Shown here: positions 18,041 through 26,295 of the stretch, piece by piece
How positions within the stretch are numbered: the stretch's first letter is position 1
How the letters are laid out: every line of letters begins with the position of its first letter
NCBI GenBank assembly: GCA_002314945.1
Contig: DCHV01000003.1
Span: forward strand, 14,524 to 58,651
From: Prevotellaceae bacterium UBA1743
GTDB taxonomy: Bacteria > Bacteroidota > Bacteroidia > Bacteroidales > Bacteroidaceae
Length of the DNA: 44,128 bases
Direction: 5' to 3'
Position numbers and translations under genes: made by a program
Notes under the pieces: model-generated
What the model saw: the letters and a program-made list of their open reading frames with translations, nothing else
Database searches by the model: none
What the model was told of the DNA's origin: nothing

Positions 18041-18985
18041 ATGAAGACAAACAACATCAGTAGAAGAAGTTTCTTGCAGACTTCCATGGCCGCTTCCGCA
18101 GCCTTGATTGTCACCAATCCTTTGCAGTCGTGCTCCAATGCACCCAAGGTTTCTCTGACAGAAACCTCCATCAACAAGGATAACATGTCCTGTTTCCGTG
18201 GCATTCAGATAGGTGCCATCACCTATAGTTATCGAGATATGGGCAATCGTGCAGGCGATATGCTTCTCTATGCCCTGAGCGGTGGTGTAGGTTCGGTAGA
18301 GCTGATGGTTGATGCAGCCGAGACATTTACAGGTGCTCCTGAGACGTTCGACATCAATTCGGAGTCGGCCAAGGCATGTCTGCAACGCTATACCGAGTTA
18401 GGTAAACTCTTTCGTCAGGCTGGAGTGGATGTGCATATTCTCAAGGCGCACCCCAATCCTGGCATGAGTGCCGAACAACTGGATTACGTATTCTCTGCCT
18501 GTCAGGCAATCGGCGCAGCCGGCTTGACTACGGAATTGGATGAACGTGGTGCTCAGGAAGTTGCCCCTATTGCCGAGAAGTATGGCAAGTATGTCATTTT
18601 CCATAATCATGGTCAGCCTTCCGAGGAAAACTTCCCCGGCTTTGATGCCTATCTGAAGTATAGCAAGGGTGCTATGCTCAATTTCGATGCAGGTCACTAC
18701 TTCGGATATACAGGAGGCAAGAATCCATGTGATGTAATCAACGAGTATCACGATCGTATCTACTCTATCCACATGAAGGATAAGTCGAAGGATAATGTGA
18801 ACAAGCCTTGGGGCGAGGGAGGTACACCTATTGCCGAAGTGCTCCAGCTCCTGGCAAGCAACGCAGGCAAGGCAGATTGGCCCAAGCATGTAGATATTGA
18901 GTTGGAATACGATGTGCCTCAGGGCTCCACTCCTCGCGAAGAGGTAAAGAAATGTGTGGATTTCTGCCGCGAAGTATTGAAATAA
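18041..18985 (+). CDS. Sugar phosphate isomerase/epimerase-like TIM-barrel protein with twin-arginine leader
   Basis: 314 residues. The N-terminus has a twin-arginine motif (SRRSFLQ at 7-13), a hydrophobic stretch and a possible lipobox (NPLQSC), so it is probably exported folded through Tat. The body matches the xylose-isomerase-like/AP-endonuclease-2 TIM barrel: YVIFHNHGQP with strand-end His, MLNFDAGHYFGYTG, YSIHMKDKSK and HVDIELEYD, which supply the usual Glu/Asp/His metal ligands. Relatives isomerise or epimerise sugars or act on inositol derivatives; exported Bacteroidetes members often sit with Gfo/Idh/MocA oxidoreductases. Substrate unknown. It is a single-gene unit with a promoter at 17970-18000 and a terminator at 19004-19038. 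Confidence 0.87.
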   Translation: MKTNNISRRSFLQTSMAASAALIVTNPLQSCSNAPKVSLTETSINKDNMSCFRGIQIGAITYSYRDMGNRAGDMLLYALSGGVGSVELMVDAAETFTGAPETFDINSESAKACLQRYTELGKLFRQAGVDVHILKAHPNPGMSAEQLDYVFSACQAIGAAGLTTELDERGAQEVAPIAEKYGKYVIFHNHGQPSEENFPGFDAYLKYSKGAMLNFDAGHYFGYTGGKNPCDVINEYHDRIYSIHMKDKSKDNVNKPWGEGGTPIAEVLQLLASNAGKADWPKHVDIELEYDVPQGSTPREEVKKCVDFCREVLK

Positions 18986-19003
18986 TTGAGTTACAATCAT
19001 ATA

Positions 19004-19038
19004 AGAGAGGAATGAGTATGTCGTTCCTCTCTTTTTTT
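19004..19038 (+). terminator. Rho-independent terminator of the TIM-barrel gene
   Basis: A nine-base stem AGAGAGGAA (19004-19012) with TTCCTCTCT (19024-19032), followed by a T-run. Confidence 0.9.
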
Positions 19039-19069
19039 GTATGAATACTGCAAAAATGTGTTCTGAAAC

Positions 19070-19100
19070 TTTCCGGTTCTTGGAAAAAGTAGTATCTTTG
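19070..19100 (+). promoter_or_regulatory. Promoter of tRNA-Gly
   Basis: TTTC at 19070-19073 (one mismatch to TTTG), 19 bases, then TATCTTTG at 19093-19100. The tRNA begins 15 bases later. map and tsaD may share this promoter. Confidence 0.65.
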
Positions 19101-19114
19101 CAGCCGTTAAAAAC

Positions 19115-19190
19115 GCGATAGTAGCTCAGTTGGTAGAGCATTGGCTTCCCAAGCCGAGGGTCGCGGGTTCGAGTCCCGTCTGTCGCTCCA
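19115..19190 (+). tRNA. tRNA-Gly (anticodon CCC)
   Basis: A full cloverleaf of 76 bases: acceptor GCGATAG/CTGTCGC with one G-U pair, D stem GCTC/GAGC, anticodon stem TTGGC/GCCGA with loop TTCCCAA, and T stem GCGGG/CCCGT with one G-U pair and loop TTCGAGT. The 3' end TCCA is encoded. map starts 45 bases downstream with no terminator between. Confidence 0.96.
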
Positions 19191-19235
19191 CCGCGAGGAA
19201 TTCTTTTTACCCGCGATAGTTGATTCGCGAAGAAG

Positions 19236-20108
19236 ATGATCAAAATCAAGAAAAAAGCCAAGAGATGGAGTGTTCCATCAGGGATGGAACCTACGGAAAT
19301 GGACGAAAAGATTCTCTTTTGGCAGGACAAAGGAAAACTCGTACCTACCCGCAATCTTATCAGGACACAGGAGCAGATAGAGGGCATTCGGCGTGCTGGA
19401 GTGCTCAATACCGCTGTACTTGATACAGTAGCCGAACATATCCGCGAAGGGATGAGCACCCTGGAGATAGATCGTCTGGTGTATGAATATACCACACGCA
19501 ATGGTGGTATTCCTGCTCCCCTTAATTACGAGGGCTTCCCCAATAGTTGCTGTACCAGCCTGAATGATGTGGTGTGCCACGGTATTCCTTCGGAACGTGA
19601 TGTGCTGGAGGAAGGTGACATTATCAACGTGGATTGTACAACCATCCTCGATGGATACTATGCTGATGCAAGCCGTATGTTTGTGATAGGCAAGACGGAA
19701 CCAGCGTGGCAACGTGTGGTGGATGTGGCTTGGGAATGTCTCAAGATAGGCGAGAAGGCCTGTGATCATCCGTATGTCTTTGTGGGTGATATGGGGAATG
19801 CCATTGCTCAACATGCTCATGCCAATGGGTGTACCGTCGTGCGTGACTATTGTGGACATGGAGTGGGGGTGAAGTTTCACGAGGAGCCTGATATTGAGCA
19901 TTATGGCAAGAAGGGTACAGGGATGTTGCTTGTTCCTGGAATGACCTTCACAATCGAACCTATGATCAACGCAGGCGACTACGATGTGTGTGGTGATGAG
20001 GAGGATGAGACGGGATGGGTAGTACTCACCGAAGATGGCGAAATAAGCGCTCAATGGGAACATACCTATCTGATGACAGAGAATGGCGTGGAGATCCTGA
20101 GCCACTGA
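19236..20108 (+). CDS. map: Type I methionine aminopeptidase
   Basis: 290 residues. The enzyme removes the initiator methionine from new proteins using two metal ions. The ligands are all visible: Asp133 (NVDCT), Asp144 (YADASRM), His208 (CGHGVG), Glu241 (FTIEPM) and Glu275 (QWEHTY); His115 (VCHGIP) is the conserved substrate-contact residue. The first 40 residues (lysine-rich MIKIKKKAKRW and a short helix) extend the usual catalytic domain, as in other Bacteroidetes MAPs, and may contact the ribosome. It follows tRNA-Gly by 45 bases and precedes tsaD by 27, so all three probably share a transcript. Confidence 0.96.
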   Translation: MIKIKKKAKRWSVPSGMEPTEMDEKILFWQDKGKLVPTRNLIRTQEQIEGIRRAGVLNTAVLDTVAEHIREGMSTLEIDRLVYEYTTRNGGIPAPLNYEGFPNSCCTSLNDVVCHGIPSERDVLEEGDIINVDCTTILDGYYADASRMFVIGKTEPAWQRVVDVAWECLKIGEKACDHPYVFVGDMGNAIAQHAHANGCTVVRDYCGHGVGVKFHEEPDIEHYGKKGTGMLLVPGMTFTIEPMINAGDYDVCGDEEDETGWVVLTEDGEISAQWEHTYLMTENGVEILSH

Positions 20109-20135
20109 TTGTTTTTGAAATAAGGGGAAATTTGA

Positions 20136-21170
20136 ATGATGGAAACACCCAAGGATATATATATATTAGGTATTGAAAGCAGTTGTGATGACACCTCTGC
20201 TGCGGTCATCAGAAATGGTGTGCTATTGAGTAATGTCACAGCCAGTCAAGCCGTTCATGAGGCGTATGGTGGTGTAGTGCCTGAATTGGCGAGTCGTGCT
20301 CATCAGCAGAATATCGTGCCTGTGGTCGATCAGGCTTTGAAGCGTGCGGGCGTGGAGCGCGAACAACTCAGCGCCATTGCTTTCACACGGGGACCTGGTC
20401 TGATGGGCTCTCTCTTGGTGGGAGTATCCTTTGCAAAAGGACTTGCTGCCTCTCTCGGCATACCTATGATTGACGTGAATCATCTGCAGGGACATGTGTT
20501 GGCCCATTTCATCCACACACCTGATGACGACTATGTATCACCACAGTTCCCCTTCCTCTGTCTGCTTGTCAGCGGAGGAAATAGTCAGATAGTCATGGTA
20601 AAGTCCTACAAAGATATGCAGATTATCGGCCAAACGATAGATGATGCGGCAGGGGAGGCTATCGACAAGTGCTCCAAGGTAATGGGACTCGGTTATCCAG
20701 GTGGCCCTATCATAGATCGTCTGGCGCGCCAAGGAAACCCCGAAGCATATACTTTCTCCAAACCTAATATTCCTGGCTATGACTACAGCTTCAGCGGTTT
20801 GAAGACCTCTTTCCTCTACAGCCTTCGCGATTGGATGCAGGAAGACCCTGATTTCATACAGCACCATCTCGAGGATTTAGCTGCCAGCCTGGAAAAGACG
20901 ATTGTCGATATCCTGATGAAGAAACTCCGCCTTGCAGCCAAGGATTTGAAAATAAAGCAAGTGGCAGTGGCGGGAGGCGTATCGGCCAATAACGGACTTC
21001 GCAATGCCTTCCACGAATACGGGAAACGCTATGGATGGGATATTTTCATTCCAAAGTTCAGCTATACGACCGACAATGCCGCCATGATAGCTATCACGGG
21101 CTACTATAAGTATATGGATGGAGATTTTTGTCCCATGGAAGCACCTGCCTATAGCCGTGTGAGCGTATGA
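20136..21170 (+). CDS. tsaD: tRNA N6-adenosine threonylcarbamoyltransferase TsaD
   Basis: 344 residues, full length. TsaD transfers the threonylcarbamoyl group from TC-AMP to A37 of ANN-decoding tRNAs, working with TsaB and TsaE (not in this window). The ASKHA fold motifs are clear: ILGIESSCDDTSAAV at the N-terminus, VVPELASRAH, the metal-binding NHLQGH (His116, His120), LVSGGNSQIV, and GGVSANNGLR near the C-terminus. The first two codons are both ATG; either could start. It is 27 bases downstream of map on the same strand. TrmO, which modifies the t6A product, is encoded at 6177-6857. Confidence 0.97.
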   Translation: MMETPKDIYILGIESSCDDTSAAVIRNGVLLSNVTASQAVHEAYGGVVPELASRAHQQNIVPVVDQALKRAGVEREQLSAIAFTRGPGLMGSLLVGVSFAKGLAASLGIPMIDVNHLQGHVLAHFIHTPDDDYVSPQFPFLCLLVSGGNSQIVMVKSYKDMQIIGQTIDDAAGEAIDKCSKVMGLGYPGGPIIDRLARQGNPEAYTFSKPNIPGYDYSFSGLKTSFLYSLRDWMQEDPDFIQHHLEDLAASLEKTIVDILMKKLRLAAKDLKIKQVAVAGGVSANNGLRNAFHEYGKRYGWDIFIPKFSYTTDNAAMIAITGYYKYMDGDFCPMEAPAYSRVSV

Positions 21171-21214
21171 AAAAAGTCTCTTCCGACAAAATGGGACAAA
21201 AAAACATAGAAATA

Positions 21215-21246
21215 TTTGTCCGTAAAGAAAATATGTTGTAATTTTG
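21215..21246 (+). promoter_or_regulatory. Promoter of the rpmB-rpmG-DUF4295 cluster
   Basis: TTTG at 21215-21218, a 20-base spacer, and TAATTTTG at 21239-21246. The leader is about 45 bases. Confidence 0.82.
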
Positions 21247-21299
21247 TGCCCTGTTTGGAAGAAGTTGTTGGAATAGACAAAAAAGAAAGGAAGATAGAA

Positions 21300-21560
21300 A
21301 TGTCTAAGATGTGTCAAGTAACAGGTAAGAGAGCCATGATTGGCAACAATGTATCGCACTCAAAGCGTCGTACAAAGCGCCAGTTTGATGTGAACCTGTT
21401 TTCAAAGAAGTTCTACTACGTAGAAGAGGATTGCTGGATCCGGTTGAATATCTGTGCCAATGGTTTGCGTTACATCAACAAGGTTGGTTTGGATGCAGCC
21501 CTGAAGAGCGCTGTGGCAAAAGGCTATTGTGATTGGAAAGACATTAAGGTAATCGGTTAA
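21300..21560 (+). CDS. rpmB: 50S ribosomal protein L28
   Basis: 86 residues from MSKMCQVTGKRAM, the standard L28 start. The frame is open upstream to 21216, but that extension would begin before the promoter's -7 element and is not coding. The motif MIGNNVSHSKRRTKRQF is typical. Only one cysteine is present in the N-terminal part, so this is the zinc-free form. AAGGAAG lies shortly before the start, one of the few purine-rich sites in the window. rpmG follows after 21 bases. Confidence 0.97.
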   Translation: MSKMCQVTGKRAMIGNNVSHSKRRTKRQFDVNLFSKKFYYVEEDCWIRLNICANGLRYINKVGLDAALKSAVAKGYCDWKDIKVIG

Positions 21561-21581
21561 TTTTATTAGAAGCAACAGATT

Positions 21582-21770
21582 ATGGCAAAGAAAGCTAAAG
21601 GCAACAGAGTTCAGGTGATTCTGGAATGCACAGAGATGAAGAATAGTGGTCTGCCCGGCACTTCACGTTACATCACGATGAAGAACAGAAAGAATACTCC
21701 CGAGCGTCTGGAGTTGAAGAAGTACAACCCCATCCTCAAGAGAATGACCATTCACAAGGAAATCAAGTAA
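21582..21770 (+). CDS. rpmG: 50S ribosomal protein L33
   Basis: 62 residues, MAKKAKGNRVQVILECTE at the start and RYITMKNRKNTPERLELKKY in the middle, as in bacterial L33. The two zinc-binding CxxC pairs are absent, so it is the zinc-independent type. It lies between rpmB and the DUF4295 gene in a three-gene cluster. Confidence 0.97.
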   Translation: MAKKAKGNRVQVILECTEMKNSGLPGTSRYITMKNRKNTPERLELKKYNPILKRMTIHKEIK

Positions 21771-21797
21771 TCAATTACATCTCATATAGTTTAGAAT

Positions 21798-21953
21798 ATG
21801 GCAAAAAAAGCGGTGGCCACCTTGCAGACAGGCAAGACTGATGGCCGTTCATATACGAAAGTTATCAAGATGGTAAAGAACCCCGAGACGGGCGCTTATT
21901 TCTTCGATGAGCGTATGGTTCCTAATGCAGAAGTAAAGGATTTCTTCAAATAA
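21798..21953 (+). CDS. DUF4295 small basic protein, probably ribosome-associated
   Basis: 51 residues: start MAKKAVATLQTGKTDGRSY, end PNAEVKDFFK. It is short, lysine-rich and conserved in Bacteroidetes directly after L28 and L33, which strongly suggests a ribosomal role. Structural work on a Bacteroidetes ribosome described an extra small subunit protein named bL38; whether this is the same protein I cannot confirm from sequence alone. It starts 27 bases after rpmG and is followed by a terminator, so it ends the ribosomal transcript. Confidence 0.9.
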   Translation: MAKKAVATLQTGKTDGRSYTKVIKMVKNPETGAYFFDERMVPNAEVKDFFK

Positions 21954-21976
21954 TCCTTTCCATTATACACCTACAT

Positions 21977-22021
21977 AAAGCAGGAGATAGACAGAAGATG
22001 TTTATTTCCTGCTTTTTTTTT
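21977..22021 (+). terminator. Terminator of the ribosomal protein cluster
   Basis: Stem AAAGCAGGA (21977-21985) with TCCTGCTTT (22007-22015), then more T residues. The loop is about 21 bases. Confidence 0.85.
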
Positions 22022-22043
22022 GTGTATATGTTATCTTGTCAAG

Positions 22044-23471
22044 TTATGTCGTCAGCAAATCTTCTAATGACAGATGGCCTTGAAGTGACGAAGAGTACAT
22101 ATTTTGTTTGACTCCAGCAGACGCAATCATTGTAAGACGGAGAGTTTTATTTGTACCAGTTACTTTGCGGAATAAATCACGACGTTCACGTAGCCATTCC
22201 ACATAGTCCTTTTTTAGTTCGTACTCGCGATCGGAATATTTCATTTCGCATAGGTCAATGGCTTTGTCTCCTCTGTCAATAATAAGATCAATCTGTGCAC
22301 TGTGTTCTTTTGAACGATAACTCCAAGAACATACATCGTTTGCTATTCCTGCTATTCCAAGTGACGTTCTGATTTGATTGATATGGAGTATGCATACCTG
22401 CTCGAAGGCATAACCAGCCCAGGCATTACGTTTGCCTTCCTCCATACTGCTCCATGCATGTTCGTTCATGCCATGGTAATTCTTTACAAAGCGAAGGTAA
22501 AACAATGTGTACATATCTGACAATTGGTATAGCATGTCTCTTTCTTTTTTCCCAAATGCTTGATAGCGGCGGAGGAAATCGCATTTAACAAGGTTGTCAA
22601 GTGCTTCTGTAAGTTTCCCGTTGTCATATATATTCATTTGCTCTACCAGTTCAGATCTTGTCATTCCTTTCAACTTTGTTGCCAATGTTTCAACAATTCG
22701 CCTATACAAGGTTGCTTCATTGAAGAGGGAGTTGAAAAGGAAATTATATTCTGTTCTTAGCACAGCGTCCTGACTAAAGAAAAGTTCGTCAATATTTTGC
22801 CATAAAGTCAGTTCCGGACGAAGAAGAGATAGATAGAAAGGAGTTCCGCCAAGTATCATATATGCGTCAAGAACATCTTTGCGCTCCCATGCTACATTGA
22901 TGCTCTGAAGATACTCCTCTGTCTCCTTCAGCGTGAAAGGTGATAGCCGTATTGGGCGACTAACACGGTTGTGGAGTCCTCCTTTGTCGCCAAGCAACTT
23001 ATTGGTCATCCATGTGGTGGCACTGCCACATACCACAAGTTTCAGTCTTCTTTGTTCTGCAGCCCAACTATTCCAGAAGAGTTCGAGAGCTCGTATAAAT
23101 CCAGACTTTGGAGTGTCCAACCAAGGAAGTTCATCAATAAAGATAACTATTCTGTCTTTTTCTCCAAGGGATTCTATATAATCTCTCAATTGGTTAAAAG
23201 CCTCATACCAGTCTTTGGGCTTTGTTCTTTTGATGCCACTATATCTGGCAAGTTGTTCTTGCCAAAGTTTCAATTGTTCCGAACGAGTTACTCGATAGAC
23301 ACCAGTTGCATAAAAATCGAATGTCTCGGAAAAGAACTGTTTGACAAGAAAAGTTTTGCCAATTCTCCTTCTACCATATACAGCAATGAATTCTGCTTTG
23401 TCTGATGTAACACACTTTGCAAGTATGTCTTGTTCATGCCTTCTGCCAATAATTGATTTGTGGTATGCCAT
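22044..23471 (-). CDS. ATP-binding protein with archaeal-ATPase and DUF234/PD-(D/E)XK-like domains
   Basis: 475 residues. Walker A GRRRIGKT (33-40) with the double-arginine typical of this ATPase clan, and Walker B IVIFIDELPWLDTP with Asp113 and Glu114. VVCGSATTWM fits sensor 1. A winged-helix-like middle region (about 255-310) follows. The C-terminus matches DUF234: AQIDLIID (Asp395), then LCEMKYS (Glu409, Lys411), spaced as in PD-(D/E)XK nucleases. The family is widespread in Bacteroidetes and archaea with no settled function. A -7 element (TAACTTTG on the minus strand, 23497-23504) precedes it; no good -33 element is seen. It stands alone between the ribosomal cluster terminator and the esterase gene. 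Confidence 0.88.
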   Translation of the reverse strand: MAYHKSIIGRRHEQDILAKCVTSDKAEFIAVYGRRRIGKTFLVKQFFSETFDFYATGVYRVTRSEQLKLWQEQLARYSGIKRTKPKDWYEAFNQLRDYIESLGEKDRIVIFIDELPWLDTPKSGFIRALELFWNSWAAEQRRLKLVVCGSATTWMTNKLLGDKGGLHNRVSRPIRLSPFTLKETEEYLQSINVAWERKDVLDAYMILGGTPFYLSLLRPELTLWQNIDELFFSQDAVLRTEYNFLFNSLFNEATLYRRIVETLATKLKGMTRSELVEQMNIYDNGKLTEALDNLVKCDFLRRYQAFGKKERDMLYQLSDMYTLFYLRFVKNYHGMNEHAWSSMEEGKRNAWAGYAFEQVCILHINQIRTSLGIAGIANDVCSWSYRSKEHSAQIDLIIDRGDKAIDLCEMKYSDREYELKKDYVEWLRERRDLFRKVTGTNKTLRLTMIASAGVKQNMYSSSLQGHLSLEDLLTT

Positions 23472-23620
23472 AGGTGATGTGATTATCTATATGGTGCAAA
23501 GTTAATAAAATTAATAAAAATACAGCGATATTTGTGCGGTAATATATGTTAAATTGCCGCTTACAGCACCATTATCGCGTATTTTAGATAGTTTAGATAC
23601 TGTTTTGAATAGAACACACC

Positions 23621-24448
23621 TTAGTGTGGATGGATGATTCTGGCTATTTCTTTCTTCAGAATATGATAGGCAGGTTGTGCCATCTCGCCATGATTGAAGC
23701 CTTGCATCTCGTAGAGTTGTGCATCAGAGTGTCCTACCAACCTAAGCATACGCCAAAAGTAAGCCTGTTCCTCGTAGCGCCCGTATAATTCCTGTTCGCG
23801 ATCACCCGAGATAATGATGATGGGAGGTGCATCTTTTCGTAGATGTGAGATGGGCGCATACTGGTCGATAGTGGGTTGCAGAGGTTCGATGCCTTGTGTC
23901 TTGCGTACGTTGTAGTGGGTGATGCATTGTCCGCTGAATGGAATGAGGCCGGCAATCGAATCAGCATCAATGTCGTAGCGTTCCAACCAACGTTTGTCGA
24001 GACCTATCATATCTGTCAAATAGCCTCCTGCAGAATGCCCCGAAACGAATATCTTACGTGTGTCGCCATTGTATTCGGCGATATGACGGAAGGTCCATGC
24101 CACAGCAGCTGCAGCATCATCCAGAACCTCGTCGATAGTAGCCTTGGGAAGCAGACGGTAATTGACAGACACCACAGCCAAACCCGCTTCTTTCAATTGT
24201 GAGTCGATATGCTTGGAGCCTCCTTCAAGTCCTCCCCCATGAAACCATACAACAACAGGTACATTGCTCAGATGGGTAGGATAATAGACATCCAGTTTAC
24301 AACGTTCGTGAGCGTATTCGTTCTCTGAATCGGAATATGGAATATCGTTGACCTGTTTATACTGGGCATGAATTGTTGTGGCAAAACACAGGCACAGTAG
24401 GCATAGTACGTGTCGCAAGTGGGGTGAAAAAGTGCGCGATGTATTCAT
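23621..24448 (-). CDS. Secreted alpha/beta-hydrolase (esterase/lipase family)
   Basis: 275 residues with a signal peptide to about residue 29 (ending IHAQ). The oxyanion-hole motif HGGG (70-73) and nucleophile elbow GHSAGG with Ser139 identify the hormone-sensitive-lipase-like or BD-FAE branch. SGDREQE supplies the likely acid and GFNHGEM the histidine. Members remove acyl or feruloyl groups from glycans or hydrolyse small esters. The start overlaps the end of the M64 peptidase gene by four bases (ATGA), showing translational coupling. The exact substrate is unknown. Confidence 0.88.
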   Translation of the reverse strand: MNTSRTFSPHLRHVLCLLCLCFATTIHAQYKQVNDIPYSDSENEYAHERCKLDVYYPTHLSNVPVVVWFHGGGLEGGSKHIDSQLKEAGLAVVSVNYRLLPKATIDEVLDDAAAAVAWTFRHIAEYNGDTRKIFVSGHSAGGYLTDMIGLDKRWLERYDIDADSIAGLIPFSGQCITHYNVRKTQGIEPLQPTIDQYAPISHLRKDAPPIIIISGDREQELYGRYEEQAYFWRMLRLVGHSDAQLYEMQGFNHGEMAQPAYHILKKEIARIIHPH

Positions 24449-25746
24449 TGTTGTTTCTTTTTTTCTGTCTGAAATTCAATCATTCGTCGGATGGCACGCT
24501 GGCATACGGGGCAGAATCCAGGTGCCTCGTTGTTCCTCATTCGGCATTCGTCCACAGGACGGAATACACCCTTAGTCTGATAGCCTCCTCCCTGATACAC
24601 ACCCAATTTGGTGTAAGGCTCCTGTTTGTCAACAGGTGTAGGTATTGCGGTAGAAGGTGAGAGCATATCCTGCCATTTGCTGGCGAAATCTACCAGTGTG
24701 GTAATGTTGGGCTCCCAAGGCTCTACATCAGAGGGGTAGTATTCCTGAAAGAGATCCTCGTGCTCGTAAAAGTATTCGTCACCCAAGCCTGCAAAACTGT
24801 GTCCCAATTCATGTACTACCACAGGCAGACTCTTCTCGTTGCTGACAGAACTCATCAGGTAACTGTTGTAGATGCCTCCACCTCCGTACTTGTCCGTATT
24901 GGAGAGTAGAAGGATGTGTTCGTAAGGAATACCAGCCAAGATGTCATGCAACCGCTTGATATGTAGAGTGGTGAGATAACGCTCAGAATAGAAGGTGCTG
25001 AAATGGCTTCCCAGGGCCGTGTCTTTCCAATCCTCCTTGGAAGGGATGCTTACTCCGCTGGAGAGGGATGGACAATCTATTGCGATGAAATTGAAACGAT
25101 CCTGCATGGAACGAAAGGGCTCGTGAGAGAGAATTGCTTGCATAGCTTTTCGGCAGTCGCGATGAAACTTCTTCATCTGATGGCGTGTGTACCCTTCTGC
25201 TACAAATGCCATATCTATCTTTTCACGGCTGTCTCCATTGTGCTGAAGGTAGCGCCAAGGTGTCGTGAAATTCTTCTGCCCAATGTGTCGGATGAGTATA
25301 TCGTCGGGGTGAACACGATGTGTCATACGAGTCTGTTCCTGACGATGCATGTCGGTAAGGCGGATGGTGACATCTACCGCATGACGGGGGAATGGAATCA
25401 AGAAGGTGTTCTCGAAAGAGCGAGGCGTGGTGACGGCTTCCTCTGTACTCAGCCATTCTTGGAACAAAGTGCTGAAGGAATGAATGTAGAGAGTGTCGGC
25501 ATGGAGTGTGTCTGTGACGACAATCTGTCCGTTGCCTTCTACAAGCAGACGGTCGAGATTGTGTCGTCTGCCATACCAACCATCACTCTGCATGAGTTCG
25601 CTCAGGTAAACCTGTTGTTGTCGGGTGGTACCGCAGAAAGTGTAGTCGATACGCAATGTCTTGTCGAGGAAATGGCAGTCAAAATCGTTAGAAGCCGATA
25701 GCCAACAACCATATAACGAGAGTAGAATAAGGAGAGTCGTACGCAT
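24445..25746 (-). CDS. Secreted M64 (IgA-peptidase-like) metallopeptidase
   Basis: 433 residues with a signal peptide (1-18). The zinc motif HELGHSFAGLGDEY (His312, Glu313, His316, then Asp323) is the M64 signature, the extended HExxHxxxxxxDE form. The N-terminal 140 residues form a beta-rich prodomain-like region. The C-terminus has two Cys pairs (CRMRNNEAPGFCPVC), a common M64 ending. The founding member cleaves human IgA, but most family members are uncharacterised, so an IgA target here is only possible. It is the first gene of a two-gene unit with the esterase. No strong promoter is visible upstream. Confidence 0.9.
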   Translation of the reverse strand: MRTTLLILLSLYGCWLSASNDFDCHFLDKTLRIDYTFCGTTRQQQVYLSELMQSDGWYGRRHNLDRLLVEGNGQIVVTDTLHADTLYIHSFSTLFQEWLSTEEAVTTPRSFENTFLIPFPRHAVDVTIRLTDMHRQEQTRMTHRVHPDDILIRHIGQKNFTTPWRYLQHNGDSREKIDMAFVAEGYTRHQMKKFHRDCRKAMQAILSHEPFRSMQDRFNFIAIDCPSLSSGVSIPSKEDWKDTALGSHFSTFYSERYLTTLHIKRLHDILAGIPYEHILLLSNTDKYGGGGIYNSYLMSSVSNEKSLPVVVHELGHSFAGLGDEYFYEHEDLFQEYYPSDVEPWEPNITTLVDFASKWQDMLSPSTAIPTPVDKQEPYTKLGVYQGGGYQTKGVFRPVDECRMRNNEAPGFCPVCQRAIRRMIEFQTEKKKQQ

Positions 25747-25914
25747 ATAGAGTGATGTTTCGTGCTACAAAAATAGGGAAAAGATACGAATGTATGTCCG
25801 ATGGCGGAGATAAAATGAATCTATTTTGGTAAAAAGTTGTATTTGTATGTCTTCAGTTAGGAAAATAAGGTATATCTTTGTCCACGTATATCAAAGAACA
25901 ACACAAGAAGAACT

Positions 25915-26295
25915 ATGAACAAAGTAATGCTGATAGGTAATGTAGGCAAAGAACCTGATGTACGCTATGTGGATCAGGGTGTGTGTGTCGCAAGTGTGAC
26001 GCTGGCAACCACCGAACGTGGCTACAAATTGCAGAATGGAACGGAAGTGCCCGACCGAACAGAATGGCACAACATCGTGCTGTGGCGCGGATTGGCTGAG
26101 ACCGTGGAGAAATACGTAAAGAAAGGTGATAAACTCTATATTGAGGGAAAAATCCATAGTCGCAGTTATGATGACCGTAACGGAGTGAAACGCTATGTGA
26201 CAGAAATATGGGCAGATGCAATGGAAATGCTCACTCCTCGCTCCACTTCCACCACGGCTGCTCCTGCACCTGAAAACAATACGGCTCCATTCTGA
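25915..26295 (+). CDS. ssb: Single-stranded DNA-binding protein
   Basis: 126 residues. The OB-fold starts MNKVMLIGNVGKEPDVRY and contains RTEWHNIVLWRGLAE, KGDKLYIEGKI and YVTEIWAD in the expected order. The tail is short (about 20 residues, Ser/Thr/Ala rich) and ends NNTAPF rather than the acidic DDDIPF-like tip, so the final Pro-Phe pair is kept but the acidic residues are missing. A -7 element TATCTTTG lies at 25873-25880. The stop overlaps the gldE start by one base (TGATG). ssb followed by gldE is a common Bacteroidetes pair. Confidence 0.96.
   Translation: MNKVMLIGNVGKEPDVRYVDQGVCVASVTLATTERGYKLQNGTEVPDRTEWHNIVLWRGLAETVEKYVKKGDKLYIEGKIHSRSYDDRNGVKRYVTEIWADAMEMLTPRSTSTTAAPAPENNTAPF

Noticed and set aside
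19199..19235. Possible partial tRNA copy (CGCGATAGT) after tRNA-Gly
   Set aside because: Only nine bases match the tRNA's 5' end; too short to call an integration site or duplicated tRNA.
17437..23622. Shared 14-base string ATAGAACACACCTT at 17437 and 23609
   Set aside because: A few 14-base repeats are expected by chance in 44 kb, and the contexts differ (spacer versus a gene's stop codon).
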